Shown here: positions 11,701-24,282 of the stretch, piece by piece
Layout of the letters: each line of letters opens with the position of its first letter
How positions within the stretch are numbered: the first letter of the stretch is position 1
Assembly: GCA_964017145.1 (NCBI GenBank)
Contig: OZ024843.1
Location: 4,267,199 to 4,331,198, forward strand
Direction: 5' to 3'
Source of the DNA: Agrocybe praecox
Taxonomy: Eukaryota > Basidiomycota > Agaricomycetes > Agaricales > Agrocybaceae
Length of the DNA: 64,000 nucleotides
The notes under the pieces: generated by a model
The model's input: the letters and a program-made list of their open reading frames with translations, nothing else
Told to the model about the DNA's origin: nothing
Database searches by the model: none
Position numbers and translations under genes: made by a program

Positions 11701-14700
11701 TGTAAAGAGAGCAGATTACCTGAATAGGGACACTGTAGAGGTCGCTGTTGATACTTTGGTGAGCGACTATAATTGGATATGCTGGACTGATTGGCGCTTA
11801 TTATCGTCTTGACTAGATTCGGAAACCCATTATAGGCGCCTGCGAACACGACCCTCTATCCCTCATCCAAGCCAAATTTTCCTCTACAGAGTCCACGGAA
11901 TACGAGCTCGTAGAACCACCTCCATCGTCCACGTCAGTAGTAGACACCTCCATCGAGCTCTTCGCTCATCTCTTGCCACTACAAGACCTGCAAACAACGT
12001 TGAAAGTCCTAACGCAGGTATTGGAGAGCGTCAAGTCGCCCAAGTTGGATAAAAATAGTGGTAGGAAGATGGCGGTGAATGTGAATGCTGTAGTTGGGAT
12101 CGTGCTAGCATTGAGGATCGCGATGGGTGAACATGGGAGCAGGCAAGCGAGGGAGACGTTTGGAAGTTCGAATGTTACGGGGATGTTAAGTCCGTTTCTG
12201 ATGGTACGTTTGCTTGATTTTATTCTTTCTCTTTCATTTTACAAGGCGATCGAATTACATATAGGATGCTCTTGTGGACGGCGACCTCGTCTTACGCTCA
12301 GCAGCCAGTGAAGCCATCGGTCGGCTCGCCAGTCTGTCGGGAACAAACTATTTAACATCGCAAATCAAGAATCTCGTCGATCAAGTTGTGAACAACCGAA
12401 ACCCCCAAGGGCGTGCTGGGTGCGCATTGGCCTTTGGCTCAATATATAGCCACGTCGGTGGGCTCGCTGCTGGCCCGCTCCTCAAAACTACTGTGAATGT
12501 CCTCATGTCCCTGATCAATGACCCGCACCCCATCGTTCATTTTTGGTCCCTGGTAGCCCTCGTGCGCGTCATCAACGCTGCAAGTCTGTCTTATGCCCCG
12601 TTCGTATCGAGCACCCTCGGTATGCTGCTCAAGATATATCTCACGGAGACACACGAGCGCGAGGGTGGGTCCCTAAGCAACTCGAACGTCAGTGGGGATT
12701 TACCCGCGTACCCTATCACTTGTCAGATTATCGATTCGGTAATCACAGTCCTAGGCCCCGATATACAAGAATCGGCACGCACACGTGCGTTAGTCCAAGC
12801 TCTCGTACATGAGTTTTCGGTGGAGCAAGACGAGGGTATATGTGTGGAGGCTATCAAGTGCATCCAGCATTTCCTCATGTTCGCTCCTCAATATGCCGAT
12901 ATTCCCGACCTCGTGAAGCGGTTCCGGACACACCTCTCCTCTTCGCGCAGGCAACTCAAGCTCGCATCTATCAATGCGCTATATCAGCTCGTGCAGAAGG
13001 ACGCGCTGGGAATGTCAAAGTTGGGTGGGGACAGGCTCGTAGAAGACCTGTTTGGTATGCTTGATGACGATTATTCAAGCGTTCAAGGTGTGAGAAGCGT
13101 CATTCGGAGTTGGCTAGGCCAGACAGTAGCATATAACCCGTCGGCGTGGATTGATTTATGTCAAAGGATCATGAAGCGGACGACGGCGAGTCAGCAGGCT
13201 GTTGATGCTGCTGTGGGTGGTGGGGCTACGGGAGCTGCTGGAATCAGGGATGACGAAGGGGAATCGTTGAACGTCGGTTTGTCAGGCGACTCTGGGTCCG
13301 GAGGTTCAGGCGGTGGTGTGGGTGGCAGGAGGTCACAGACTTCAAGATGGCGCACCCAGCTCTTCGCGTTACAGTGTCTGCACGATATCTGTAGTCTAGT
13401 CGCTAGCTCTGTGAGGAAGGATCACCACGTTAACGCGATCGTGGCAAGGACACAGGGCATCTCGAGCGAAGGACTTTTATTCTCTCGTGTGGGTGATTTG
13501 ATTCGAATGGCGTTCACGGCGAGTACTGCGTATGTCATGGAAATTAGGTTGGCTGGGTTGATCGTACTTAGGGATGTTATTGAGGTGAGATTCTGTTTTC
13601 TCATGTTCACGTTCGTATCTTTCTTGAGTTTCGATGCCTGCTCTTTTTGAATTCATTGCTCATAACTTACCAATTCTGAAATTGAATGACTTACTCGTAA
13701 AATCCGTTTTATTTCTAGATATTTGCGTCCTCCCCGGATCCAGCATACGACGACGCGCTGTTACTCGAACAACATCAGGCGCCGATCACAGCTGCGTTAA
13801 CGCCCGCGTTTTCCTCAGATTCTACGCCGGAGATTTTGGCTTCTGCAGTCGATGCGTGTGCTGTTTTCGTTGGGTGTGGTGTAGTGAAGGATGTTGGACG
13901 CATGGGTAGGATTTTGAAGTTGTTGATAGGGGGATTGGAGCAGTCGAAAGGTACGTATTATGAACTTTCGAAATCCTCTTTTCACATTCTTGACCCTCTT
14001 TTACTTCTACTACTAGACTCGGGAATGCTCTCCCTAGGCGAATCAGGGCAGTTGTCACCGAATGCATCTGCAATGCTGCGTATCTCGACGCTCTCTGCTT
14101 GGGCACAATTACAAGTCTCAAGCACCCAACCGGGACGCACGTACCTCGAAAACGTCGTCAAGCCCTATCGACCTACATTGTGTAGTCTGTGGATCGCAGC
14201 ATTGAGAGATTACGCAAGTGTCCGAATTGATTCGGAGTTCTTGCTTGATAGTGGTGCGGGTGGTACGGGCGTGGATTCGGGATATGTTAGTCTTGGGAAG
14301 GAAGTGTTGTTGCCTGTACGTTTTTCTTCCTGTTCAGCTCAATTTCAATATCCTATCTTGATCTGACCTTCATCGCGCAGTATTACTCCAAGGCATGGTC
14401 CATCATTCTCCAGGCAGTAGCTTCTGCCATGCAGGCCAACGATCCATACATTCTAGCCGCGATGGACGGAAGAGAGCTATCCTCAGACGACGAAAACAAT
14501 AAATTAATATCAACGCCAGCAAACACGGACAGGAAAGAACCTACTGCGTTCTTCTTCATTATATTCGGACTCGTATACGAAGCACTTGCCTCTTCCTCTT
14601 CCTCTGCCGACTCATCATCTCAATCCAACTCCTCCACACGCAAAAGCCGCATTGTCTCCTCCCTTCAAGCCCTTAAATGTCTCATCCGCCCCGAATACTC

Positions 14701-16259
14701 CGGCGGTGCGATCGTGCATGAACCGACGATCTTCGATGAGTTCATAGGTCTGTGTTATCGCATCGGTATGACGGAGACACCGGACGTGCAAGGGGTATTG
14801 GTGGAGGTCCTAGCAGTGTTTGCGTCTACCAGCAGCTCGTCTTCGGAGGGCGGTGTGCCGGATGTGTTGAGTCTATCTGGGCCTGCGGCACATTGCTTGA
14901 GAATCTGTGCGCACATTCTCAAGCAAGCGCTGGGTAGTTCCAGAGCGAGTGGTTCTCGTACGTTTTTTCCCCTTTATCTTTTTAATTCTCTGCGTTGACG
15001 AGACGTGTTCATAATGGGTCCATTTACAGAAGGCCAGCTGCAGGATAGGATAAACCTCATCTCGAACTGCCTATCCGCCTTCGCATCTATCGCATCCTCC
15101 ATCAACTCTCTCCAGCGAGAGGATGTGAGAGCTGTTGCGATTGTTTTGTATGGCGGTAAGTTTTCCTCCGCCTTATCATGGATGTCTTATTTCCGTCTCA
15201 TGGACCATAAGTAATTGACCTTTTTTTTTTTTTGGCCAGATCTGCTAAAAGACGAATCATCTGAGATCGACTTAGTCTCACCGACTCTGCCTGCGCTCAA
15301 AACATTGTTGAATCTTCCTCCTTCTGACAAAGCTAGGTACTCGGGATTAGTGCATTCTCTCTTGTCTGCGACTCTCCTTAATATCGATGCGATGCGGTAA
15401 GTTTTCATCGGGCTCCAAGAAGTAATATTTGATACCGATTGTTAATTAAATCAGCGGGCGCTCGGGGGCAATTTCAACCAAGAAAGCGAAGAACAATATG
15501 CTTGCTGCTGTCCTCATCCTTACTGTCGTCCCGCCATGGGTTAAAGTCGGCCAAGCTGTCATTGAGCATGCTTGTTTCTTGATATCGCAAAAATTGCTCG
15601 ATTCCGACGATGTATGTATATTCTTCTCGATATTACACGATTTTACTCTTATACCGACTGATATGTAGATTTCATTGACGGCCGCTCACTGTTCGAAAAC
15701 ATTGATCTCGGCCTCGACCTCTGGACACAACGGCATGCTTCGCCAGTGCGCGCGACTTTTGATACCAGGTTTGATCGAGTTTATCGCGAAGATGGCGCCA
15801 CTGGTGCATAATGGCACCGTTAAGGAGTCGCAGAGCGCTGCGATAGGTGAGGTGTGGAAAGGTTTCGCGGGGCTGTTCGCTTGGGTCTCAGAGGAAAATC
15901 GTACGTCTCTTTCTCCCTACCACACAATCACAAAATGTAACTGAATCACCGTCGGTGACTCCTCAGGTCCCCGAATGCTGGGTGTCTTTCTACCTACCAT
16001 ATCCCTCCTTCTCTCGCCGTCGCCACAACCACCACCAGCCCATCCTATTGCAGCGTCTGTTACTACCCTGACCGTGTCTCAGCTCCTTTCATTCGCTAGT
16101 ACGTCGCCGTCTGCGTTCAAAGAAGCTATTGCGAAGCTCGATGAAGGAACACGAGAGTTGCTGGAGCTTTCGATTAGACGTGCGGTCGGTGCGACTGGTA
16201 CGGGGGGTTCGAGCGTGCATACGACTGCGAAGCCGCAGATTTTGTTGAAGGCTTTTTGA
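8726..16259 (+). CDS. LAA1: HEATR5/Laa1 family HEAT-repeat trafficking protein
   Basis: Large scaffold of the HEATR5/Laa1 family, which works with the AP-1 clathrin adaptor in trans-Golgi/endosome transport. Sixteen exons: 8726-8767, 8829-9226, 9308-9356, 9428-9643, 9730-10545, 10613-11758, 11836-12203, 12265-13584, 13719-13951, 14017-14315, 14381-14957, 15030-15155, 15240-15396, 15455-15611, 15669-15900, 15967-16259. They total 6429 nt, 2142 aa, close to human HEATR5B and yeast Laa1 in length. Diagnostic stretches are FQWLSSTEKKLES near the N-terminus, LGPNFVRGHLAQLLVLWRN mid-protein, and RAGCALAFGSIYSHVGG followed by DPHPIVHFWSLVAL. HEAT-like helices run throughout; Gly/Ser-rich linkers interrupt them. 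All splice phases close. The first short exon is the least certain part. This is a conserved housekeeping gene, marking where the ordinary chromosome arm ends. Confidence 0.93.
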
Positions 16260-16867
16260 GGACACGGTTATTTGGCTGAAAAAAAACTCAGATAAGGGAA
16301 CTTTGGTGGCGTAGTATTTATATTTTCCCTTCTTTTCTTCGACTTTAATTGCATCGCATATTGTCTCGAGACTCAAATATATATTAAAATTCTGACTCAG
16401 TTAGTCATACCCAACCTTAGGAGCCATCTCCATCTAAATCTACAATGCGTTAATAAGGATCCTGCTCTCTCGGAAACCGAATACTTACGTGTTTCACAGT
16501 AGCATACGCGTATAGAAATAGAGCGTCCCCCGCTATTTCCATATTCGGTACATCGTGTGACTACCTCGAACACTGACCGCGCAAACACATTTATACCGCA
16601 ACGCCAACATGACGGCAATGGAGCGCCGCTTCGTGCTGAGAACATTTAAATAGATAGTCAACACCCCCGGTGGCGCGAACAGTCTTTGTTCGCTTCCACC
16701 ATCGTAGCCTGGTCCAAAATCACCATGCACAACGGTATTCTCCCGCTCCCGCTCCTCCTCGTAGCTGTAATCTTCCGGTATCGAAGAAATTCGCACCCAT
16801 ACCCGCCTGGTCCAAAGCTGCTATCTATCTTAGTCCTGGGGGCTGGATAGCCCCCGGCCGATATCGG
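16260..16867. other. 3' flank of the HEATR5 gene with a fragment shared with 29280-29315
   Basis: Short AT-rich 3' flank, then a GC-richer piece at about 16650-16822. Read on the minus strand it resembles broken coding sequence rich in Gly/Tyr (FGPGGYG, DFGPGYDGG). Its segment 16787-16822 recurs at 29280-29315, directly after the assembly gap, with one mismatch in 36. This suggests a duplicated, decayed gene end. The satellite array starts immediately afterwards. Confidence 0.45.
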
Positions 16868-18240
16868 TCACCCAGTCCAGTTAGGATGACACCCTTAAGT
16901 ATTTTGGGTCTGGGAATCCAATGGTGGTATCAGTGTGCCCGGGCGCCAGCCCGGGCGGGCTGTAGATACAAAATAGTAGTTTTATATAGATATTTAGACA
17001 AATTGTGAGCTCAAATCATGACGCCCTTAGCACTTTTTGCACAGATAGCTTTATATATATGGTAGTATGGTAGCCTCCAAAAATCTAAGGATTACCTCCA
17101 GCGGTTCTCAAGATATAGGTAGATTGGGTAATACTAAATATATATTTAGACACATTTTGAGCTCAAATCGTGACACCCTTGGCTCTTTTTGCAGGATTGT
17201 GTCCCTCTAAATTATGATATAGTACCCTCAAAAAATCTAAGCCATATCTAAAGTCGTTCCCAAGATACACCTATGTGATCTAGTAGGGGCAGGAGGAAAA
17301 TATCATCAAAAATAATCTGGCAGAGCCATTTCTCGACACCCTATCTATATTTTATATATACATATATATACAAATTGGATAGACATTTCTGGCAAAAATT
17401 TAGACTGTAATCCTTAGTGGTTACGAAGATATGGGTTCAGGGGTATCAGGGAGAGAGAAGGTGGAAATATGATCGCTGATGCTCTCAGTTTCTATTAAAA
17501 AATTATGTGGTTGGGAATATCAGCTATAGTATAGTACTATAGTAGAATTAGAGAAGATTAGAACAAGGTATATACTTCTACTAAGTAAGGGGGGGAGGAG
17601 AAAATGATCGGAAATGATGTGGCCGAGTCAAATGGTGACACCTTTACGAGATATTGTACATAGTAATTGATATAAGATAAACGAACAATTCCATGACAAA
17701 TTTAGAGCGAAATCTCGGATCTTTGTAAAGATATGACAGGGTGGGTACTTGTGAGGGGGAGGAGGAGAGGTTCGTTTTTGTAGACATCAGTTTTGATCAC
17801 CCTATGTTGAGCTTTGACAGAGTGTTTATAGTATATTATAATAGTAGAATGGCAGAGTTACAAGGCTGGTTGACACTGTTTAAGAAAGATATTGGATGTT
17901 CGATGTTTTTTTGGAAAAACATAGAAAAACATATATTGCGACAGCAATTCTTGTCACCCGCGGCTGTGATTTGGCAACTCGCTTGGTATATTAAATTCAT
18001 ATTTTATGTCCAATTATGAGCAAGGGCGTCATGTATTGGCGAAGATATATGAGTTACGATGTATTTTATTCGAAAAAAAGGAAGATATATTTATTCCGCG
18101 GTTATTCCGCGACACCCTTGGCTATAAATTGACATACCATATCCTATATACATCAAAAACGATGCCTGACAATTTAAGCCAGAATATTAAGTATTGGTTG
18201 AGATATTACAAGTGGGATGATTTTAGATGAATCTATGGTG
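16868..18240. repeat. satellite array, block 1 (about 156-bp monomers)
   Basis: AT-rich tandem array whose monomers share a box close to GACRCCCTTGGCTG. Box starts are seen at about 16868, 17020, 17172, 17335, 17479, 17637, 17796, 17953 and 18111, with spacings of 144-163 bp. Between boxes are other shared segments, such as a polypurine run GGGGGAGGAG and AAAATGATCGGAAATGAT. There is no coding capacity: open frames in it are short and do not conserve a peptide between monomers. It is continuous in type with the block beginning at 18776. Confidence 0.8.
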
Positions 18241-18775
18241 ATATAAGCCGGTCACATGCGTATATCCGATCAAATCACATGTGATCTGACCGGATATGGT
18301 CCATGGACGAGATGTAAATAGATGAGATGTCGATGAGATGTAGCTAGAGTAGATAAGATGTAGATAAGTCAGATGTAGCCGTAAAGTAGTTCCAAAAATA
18401 TGCCAGGGGGTTTTCTACAGCTACAAATACTTGTCACCCAGGCAAGCCGACACCACCACTGGGTTCCCCGACCCAAAATACATAAGTTTGTCATCCTAAC
18501 TAGATAGGGAGTCAAGAGAACTGCCTTCACATTATGGTAGTTCTCCTTTTCTGCTCCATTATACTGCAAACAGGATTTTTTCAACCTTGCGGGATTCTAG
18601 TTTAATTTAATTGTGGTATTCATTAACTACTCTATATCACTATTTTTTTAAAACAGCTGTCCTGCCAGCTGTTTTTATGGCATTTATCTGCTCCTCCAAC
18701 CTGAAGGCCTGACCGGTGACTGGCCTATCTATATATTGGGAACCGCTTAAGGGATTCCTTTGCTTTTTTGACAAT
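18241..18775. repeat. array interruption with an inverted satellite piece (about 18400-18545)
   Basis: The segment from about 18400 to 18545 is the reverse complement of about 24095-24205 with very few differences, so a satellite piece was inverted here. To its left, 18247-18296 contains a dyad: CCGGTCA paired with TGACCGG around ATCACATGTGAT. Short GATGAGATGTAGATAG-like repeats lie at 18305-18375. To its right the sequence is unique and AT-rich. No gene. Confidence 0.65.
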
Positions 18776-21700
18776 TCTCTTGACGCCCTGTCTGGTTACG
18801 GTAACACCCTTATGTATTTTTGGTCTGGGAATCCGACGGTGATGTCCGTTTGGGTGGGTGTCAGGTCGTTCGGGTTGTAGAGGCGAAATAGGTGTAATTA
18901 GTATAGCGTTTGGTTTATCATGTGTTCATATTTTGACGCCCTTGGCTGTGTTTGAGTATTTAAGTTAATTTATGTGTTAATAATAAGCGCTGAGAAGATC
19001 TAAGCAATATATCATGTGGTTCCCAAGATCCCACCTAAAGGGTATGATAGGCGGGGATGACAAAATGATCAAAAATGATCTAGCCAAGTCAATTCCAGAC
19101 ACCCTGGGCTATGAACTGGCATCGTAGTAGATATAATATAGATAGACAATTACACAAAGGATTTGGGCCGTAAAGTAGTTCCAAAAATATGACAGGGGGG
19201 TAGCAGGGGAGGGGGAGGAGAGGTTCGCTTGTAGTCATTTCAATTTTGATCTCCCTGTATCGTGCCTGGGTATAGCGTCTATTATATGGTATCATAGTAG
19301 AGTGGGTGAGTTACAGGTCTGGGTGCCATGTGATACCAAAGTTATTCCATGTTCGAGGCTATTTCGGAAAAAAAAACATACAAAAACAGACGTTCTGAGC
19401 TCATCTCCCGACGCCCTTGGATACCATTTGGCGAAGGTCTTTCTATATATAAGTTATATTTTGTTTCGAAAGATAGACCCAGAAACATAAGTATTCCACA
19501 GGATATTGCAGTTACGATGAATTTCTTCCAAAAAACGAAGGAGATGATCTTCTAATGTCAGTTCTCGACGCCCTGGGCTGTAAGCTGGCATGGCTATATA
19601 TATATAATGAATCTTCAGACTCAGAGACATATTGGATAAACATTTCTAGCCAAAATTTAGGCTGGAATCCTTAGTGGTTACAAAGATATGGGCTCAGGGG
19701 TATCAGGAAGGGAGAAGGGGGAATATGATAGCTGATGCTCTCAGTTTTTATTACACAATTCTGTGGCTTGGAATATTAGCTATAGTATAGTACTATAGTA
19801 GAATTGGAGATGATTAGAAAAAGGTATATACTTCTACTAAAGTTATTGCAAGTGCGATGTTTTTTTGGAAAAACATATAAAAACATAGGTGGAGGCCGCA
19901 TTTCCAGACGCCCTTGGCTGAAATTTGGAATAACAATTTGTATAGCTGTATTGTATGTTCTTGCAAATTTACACAGCTGTAACCGTAGTATTGGGTGAGA
20001 TATTTCAGTTGCGATGTTTTTATTCCGGAGAACTACCATAATGTGAAGGCAGTTCTCTTGACGCCCTGTCTAGTTAGGGAAACACCCTTATGTATTTTTG
20101 GTCTAGGAACCCAGTCGTGGTAGTAGTTTGGCTGGGTGACAAGTATTTGTGGCTGTAGAAGCGAAATAGTGGTAACTTTTACACTGTTAAGTTTATAATG
20201 TGTCCAAATCATGACGCCCTTGGCCGCGCCTTGGTATATAGGCTATTCCATTTAATAGAAAGACACACGTAAAGTATCTAATCAATAGCTCAAGTAGTTA
20301 TCAAGATATCGCTTAAGGAGTATGGTAGGGGAGGGAGGACAAAATGATCGGAAATGATGTGGCCGGATGTTGACGCCTTTGCAAGATATTGTACATTCTA
20401 ATAGATATAGTATCAACAACAATGCCATGAAAAGGTTAGGGCGTAATTTCAAGTTCCTGTAAATATATGACTTAGAGGGTATCACCAAGCGGGAGGAGGA
20501 GAGGCTCATTTGTGGACACCTCAGTTTTGATCTCCCTATGCTGCGCTTTAATATAGCGTCATTAGTACATTAATATAGTAGACCAGCCGAGTTACAGGGC
20601 TGTGAGACATGTTGCAGCAAGATTATTCCATGTTTTATGTTTTTTTTTCGGAAAAACACACTAAAACGTGGGTTACGAGATCATTTTTTGACACCCTCTG
20701 CTGTAATTGAGTATTCCCCTCCTTATATAATATATTTATATTGTATCCAAATATCAGTCCGTAATCCCGCGTATTGCTCATGTTACTACAGTTTCGAAGA
20801 ATTTCATCCAAAAAAGGAAGGAGATGATGTGGGGGGGTTATTTCTTGACGCCCTTCGCCGTAACTTGGCATAACTACTTTCATCCATAATTTATAATTTA
20901 TATCAAACTTATAGCCCAGGGCGTTAAGTATTAGACAGGATATTGAAGGTGCGATGAATTTATTTCAAAAATAGGAGGAGATGATATGGCGAAGTGGTTT
21001 CTCGACACCTTTGGCTGATATTCGGCACATACATTCTAAATCATAATTCATATCTCCTCGTACAATATCAGACTGGAATTCCAGGAAATGGACAGGATAT
21101 ATCAGTTGCAATAATTTTATTCCAAAAAACAAAAGATATATTTATTCTGGGGTCATTCCATGACACCCTTGGCTATAACTTGACATATATATTGGTATAA
21201 ACAAGGCCAAGTATAAATAAAAAAATTGGGCCTGATTTCAACGTATTACCTGAGATATTACAAGTGCGATGATTTTACACGAGTCTATTTATGGTCAGTT
21301 TTTGCCGCTCAATTAGCATCCATATATGGACCATAAGATAAGATATGGAAGATGTAGATAATGTGATCTAAAAATAAGAAAATTGTCGAAATAATTACAA
21401 GTCCCAATGACAGGAGACATATTATATGTTTGCGGTTCTCTTGACACCCTGTGTAGTTATGGCGACATCCTTTTGTATTTTGGGTCTGGGAGCTCAGTCG
21501 TAGTGTCAGTTTGGCTGGGTGACAAGTATTTGTGGCTGTAGAAGCGAAATAGTGGTAATTGGTACACTGTTAGGTTTATAATGTGTCGAAATCAAGACAC
21601 CCTTGGCCGTGCCTTGGTATGTATGCTATTTCATTGAATATAAAGATACCCTGAAAATATCTAAGCAATAGCTCAAGTATTTATTAAGATACCACCTAGG

Positions 21701-22250
21701 GGGTATGGTAGGGGAGGGAGGACAAAATCATCGGAAATGATGTTGCCGGATCAAATTCCGACACCCTTGCAAGATATTGTATATTTTAATAGATATAATA
21801 TCAAAAAACCAATGCCATGAAAAGATTAGGGCGGAATGTCAAGTTCCTGTAAAGATATGATTTAGGGGGTATCAGGCAGGGGGAGGAGGAGAGGTTCGTT
21901 TCTGGACGCACCAGTTTTAATCACCCTATGTTGCGCTTTGATAAAATATCAATGGTATAATATAATAGTAGAATGGCCGAGTTACAAGGCTGGGCGACAT
22001 GGTTTAGCAAGGATATTCTATGTTCTATGTTTTTTCGGAAAAACATACAAAAACATATGTTCCGAGCGCAATTCCTCACGCCCTTGTCTTGAATTTAGCA
22101 AGTCGTTTTGTATTTGGAGGTTATATTTTGTGTTCAAATATCAGTCAAGGGCGTCATGTATTTCCCAAGATATATCATTGGCGATGATTTTAGTCCAAAA
22201 AAGGACAAAGATATTTATTCCGAGGTCATTCCTTTATCAAGAGGACCCAC
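18776..22250. repeat. satellite array, block 2, with about 1.3-1.4 kb higher-order units
   Basis: Monomer boxes occur at about 18780, 18935, 19098, 19248, 19409, 19567, 19734, 19906, 20060, 20213, 20380, 20529, 20690, 20847, 21004, 21160, 21304 (weak), 21443, 21596, 21760, 21919 and 22078. Monomers that begin TTCTCTTGACRCCCTGT recur at 18776, 20056 and 21439, marking higher-order units of about 1280 and 1383 bp. The internal spacing order (about 154, 165, 150-159, 160) is repeated in each unit. Each unit carries one GGAAAAACATANAAAAACAT segment and one AAATGATGTGGCCG segment. No protein is conserved across units. Confidence 0.82.
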
Positions 22251-22564
22251 GACGTTACTGTTGCGTCACTCTTGTTTCAGAATGCGAATTCTTTACGCAC
22301 CACACAAGAAAATGCAGTTAATATGATTACTGTGTGTAAAGTAGCATCGTGTATATTACGCTATGGGCGCCTAATGTCATTGACGCGTTGACGCGATCAC
22401 ATCACTTGGCCTGCGGTCCGGGCTTTTGGCGGCTAAATCACGTGCCGCCCCGGGGTGGACTTCACGCTTTCGAAAGTCGAGCTCCTCATCGTCTTCATAC
22501 GAGCGTCAGGTAGGTGCTTCGTTACCGTTTATCAAGTTCGTTTGACTGTTTTCTTTGTAGTAAT

Positions 22565-22951
22565 ATGGTTCTTATCCTCAACATTGCGTTCTACCGCGGG
22601 ATGTTGGCGAACCATGGAACCCGAAGAGCGCAGTTGGCCGACGCGTTCGTGGATGCACTGAATGCGCGGGAGGACTTTATTGAGAGAGTGTTTGGAAATG
22701 GACCTTGGGACGTTGTGATCTAGTGAGTTTTTCCTTTTTCATTCTTCTTTTCCTTCACCTTGGTGTCTTTCAGCCAAGGGGGTTTGCACGGCGACCCGCC
22801 CCATTACACGGCGTATGCCTACGAGCGCTTCAGTCGCCGTAGGTTCATACGCTGCTGGACAATCCACCTGGAGGAGAACGGGTTTGCGAGCTGCCGCCAA
22901 TTTGTTGGGCACCCACAGTACATCAAGAGGAACGATATGAGGCCGGTTTGA
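22565..22951 (+). CDS. small two-exon gene of unknown function inside the satellite region
   Basis: I do not recognise this protein. Exons 22565-22722 and 22774-22951 join in phase (336 nt, 111 aa) across a 51-bp intron with GTGAGT and TTTCAG ends. Codon use is GC-rich, unlike the AT-rich satellite on both sides. The product is basic; it contains ANHGTRRAQLADAFVDALN in the first exon and HYTAYAYERFSRRRF, then TIHLEENGFASC, in the second. An upstream GTAGGT...TTTGTAG intron (about 22511-22560) might add an earlier exon. It lies in unique DNA (about 22330-23880) that splits the satellite, so it may have arrived as an insertion. Confidence 0.5.
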
Positions 22952-23890
22952 TTGCGAGGTATGGGTTTCTCTCTTCCAGTGAAACTGTCTTTCTAACTTG
23001 TTTTTGATTAGCTTGGGTATCTATCTAGTAAGTCTTTCCTTTTTTCTCCTGTATGCATCACTGATTTGTGAGTAGGATGCCCTTCCGTTGTGCTATTTTT
23101 GTTATTTTTTGTTCTGGGTAGTGTACAACGTTTGTAATATTTCTATATATTGATACCCATCCATTTCTTGATACCAAAATGTATATGTAACGCCAATAAC
23201 TACTTGAACATCCTGACTATGTATGAGTACGACTTTAATATGTATTTTAACCTTGTACCATATCATGTACCGTACGTAACCATTCTGTAAATTCTGTTGC
23301 AAGCAGTCATGTTGTAGCCAGTCAATATATTCTATGCAGTTTTCAGCCATTTCCGCGTCTTGCCTCACCAGCCTGGTATCCCTCGCGGAATTCATCACTG
23401 CACGTATGAAGAGCATGGGTTGGATCTAGAATCCTTCATCTGGTCACCTACGCCTGAGTAATGTCACGTGTGTGCCATTCTTTGGCACACACGTGAGATG
23501 TCTGTCGCCTGCGTTCTTGATTCTTTTTCTAATTCATTATAATTCATTTGCTTTTTTGCTTTTTAATTTTAGTTTCCTACCCAGAAGACAATTTTAATGT
23601 ATTTTTGTGTGCTACACGTTCCTTTTCCTTTCATCTATACTGACACAACACATTTCAATCATGGCACTCATACCACTGGAATTTCGTGTTGCAAGCGAGT
23701 GCAACCAGGTTTCCTTTTTTCACCCCCCATTTTCTGACGTCTCCATTTGAAAGAACCAACAAGTTGTTTGCTACCTCATACCTTTGTTTTTTTTTGTTTT
23801 TTGAGTATTTCTTCATTCCACCCCGTCGCGATTCTTTATAAATTGACATAATAAATTCCAAAAAGCCTTAAGTTATTCCAGAGATATTCA
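22952..23890. other. unique spacer inside the satellite, no supported gene
   Basis: About 0.9 kb, AT-rich. A perfect-looking short dyad, TCACGTGTGTGCCA with TGGCACACACGTGA, sits at about 23464-23492. A 104-codon minus-strand frame (23102-23416) has no recognisable motif or neighbouring exon, and I do not call it. Poly-T runs occur near 23787-23800. Confidence 0.4.
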
Positions 23891-23894
23891 TGTA

Positions 23895-24282
23895 TGATAA
23901 AACATTGCAACAAATGAATAAACATTTCCAGCAAATATTTAGGATGGGATATCTAGTGTTTACAAAGATATGGGGCTAGGGGCATCAGGGAGGGAGAGGT
24001 GGGGAAGATATAAGTGGACGCCGCATTTCTAGACGCCCTTGGCTGAACTATTAGAGTTCGGTGAGAAATTGGAGTTGCAATGTTTTATCATACGTGAAGG
24101 CAGTTCTCTTGACTCCCTATCTAGTTAGGATGACAAACTTATGTATTTTGGGTCGGGGAACCCAGTGGTGGTGTCGGCTTACCTGGGTGACAAGTATTTG
24201 TAGCTGTAGAAGCGAAATAGTGGTAATCGGGACACTGTTAGGTTTATACTGTGTTCAAATGTTGACGCCCTTGGCCTCGTCG
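23895..24282. repeat. satellite array, block 3 (deleted remnant)
   Basis: It continues the satellite after the unique insertion, with boxes at about 24032, 24111 and 24262. The 24032-24111 interval is about half a monomer. Compared with 19906-20060 it has lost an internal piece of about 75 bp but keeps both ends. The end of the array is cut abruptly at 24282, where unrelated sequence leading into the retrotransposon remnant begins. Confidence 0.7.

Noticed and set aside
17741..22326. Several 60-130 codon frames in the satellite
   Set aside because: They are not conserved in sequence or frame between monomers, as a real repeated gene would be.
16868..24282. CRISPR-like interpretation of the regular repeats
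   Set aside because: Eukaryotic DNA; about 156-bp monomers with similarity along the whole monomer, not short identical repeats with unique spacers.
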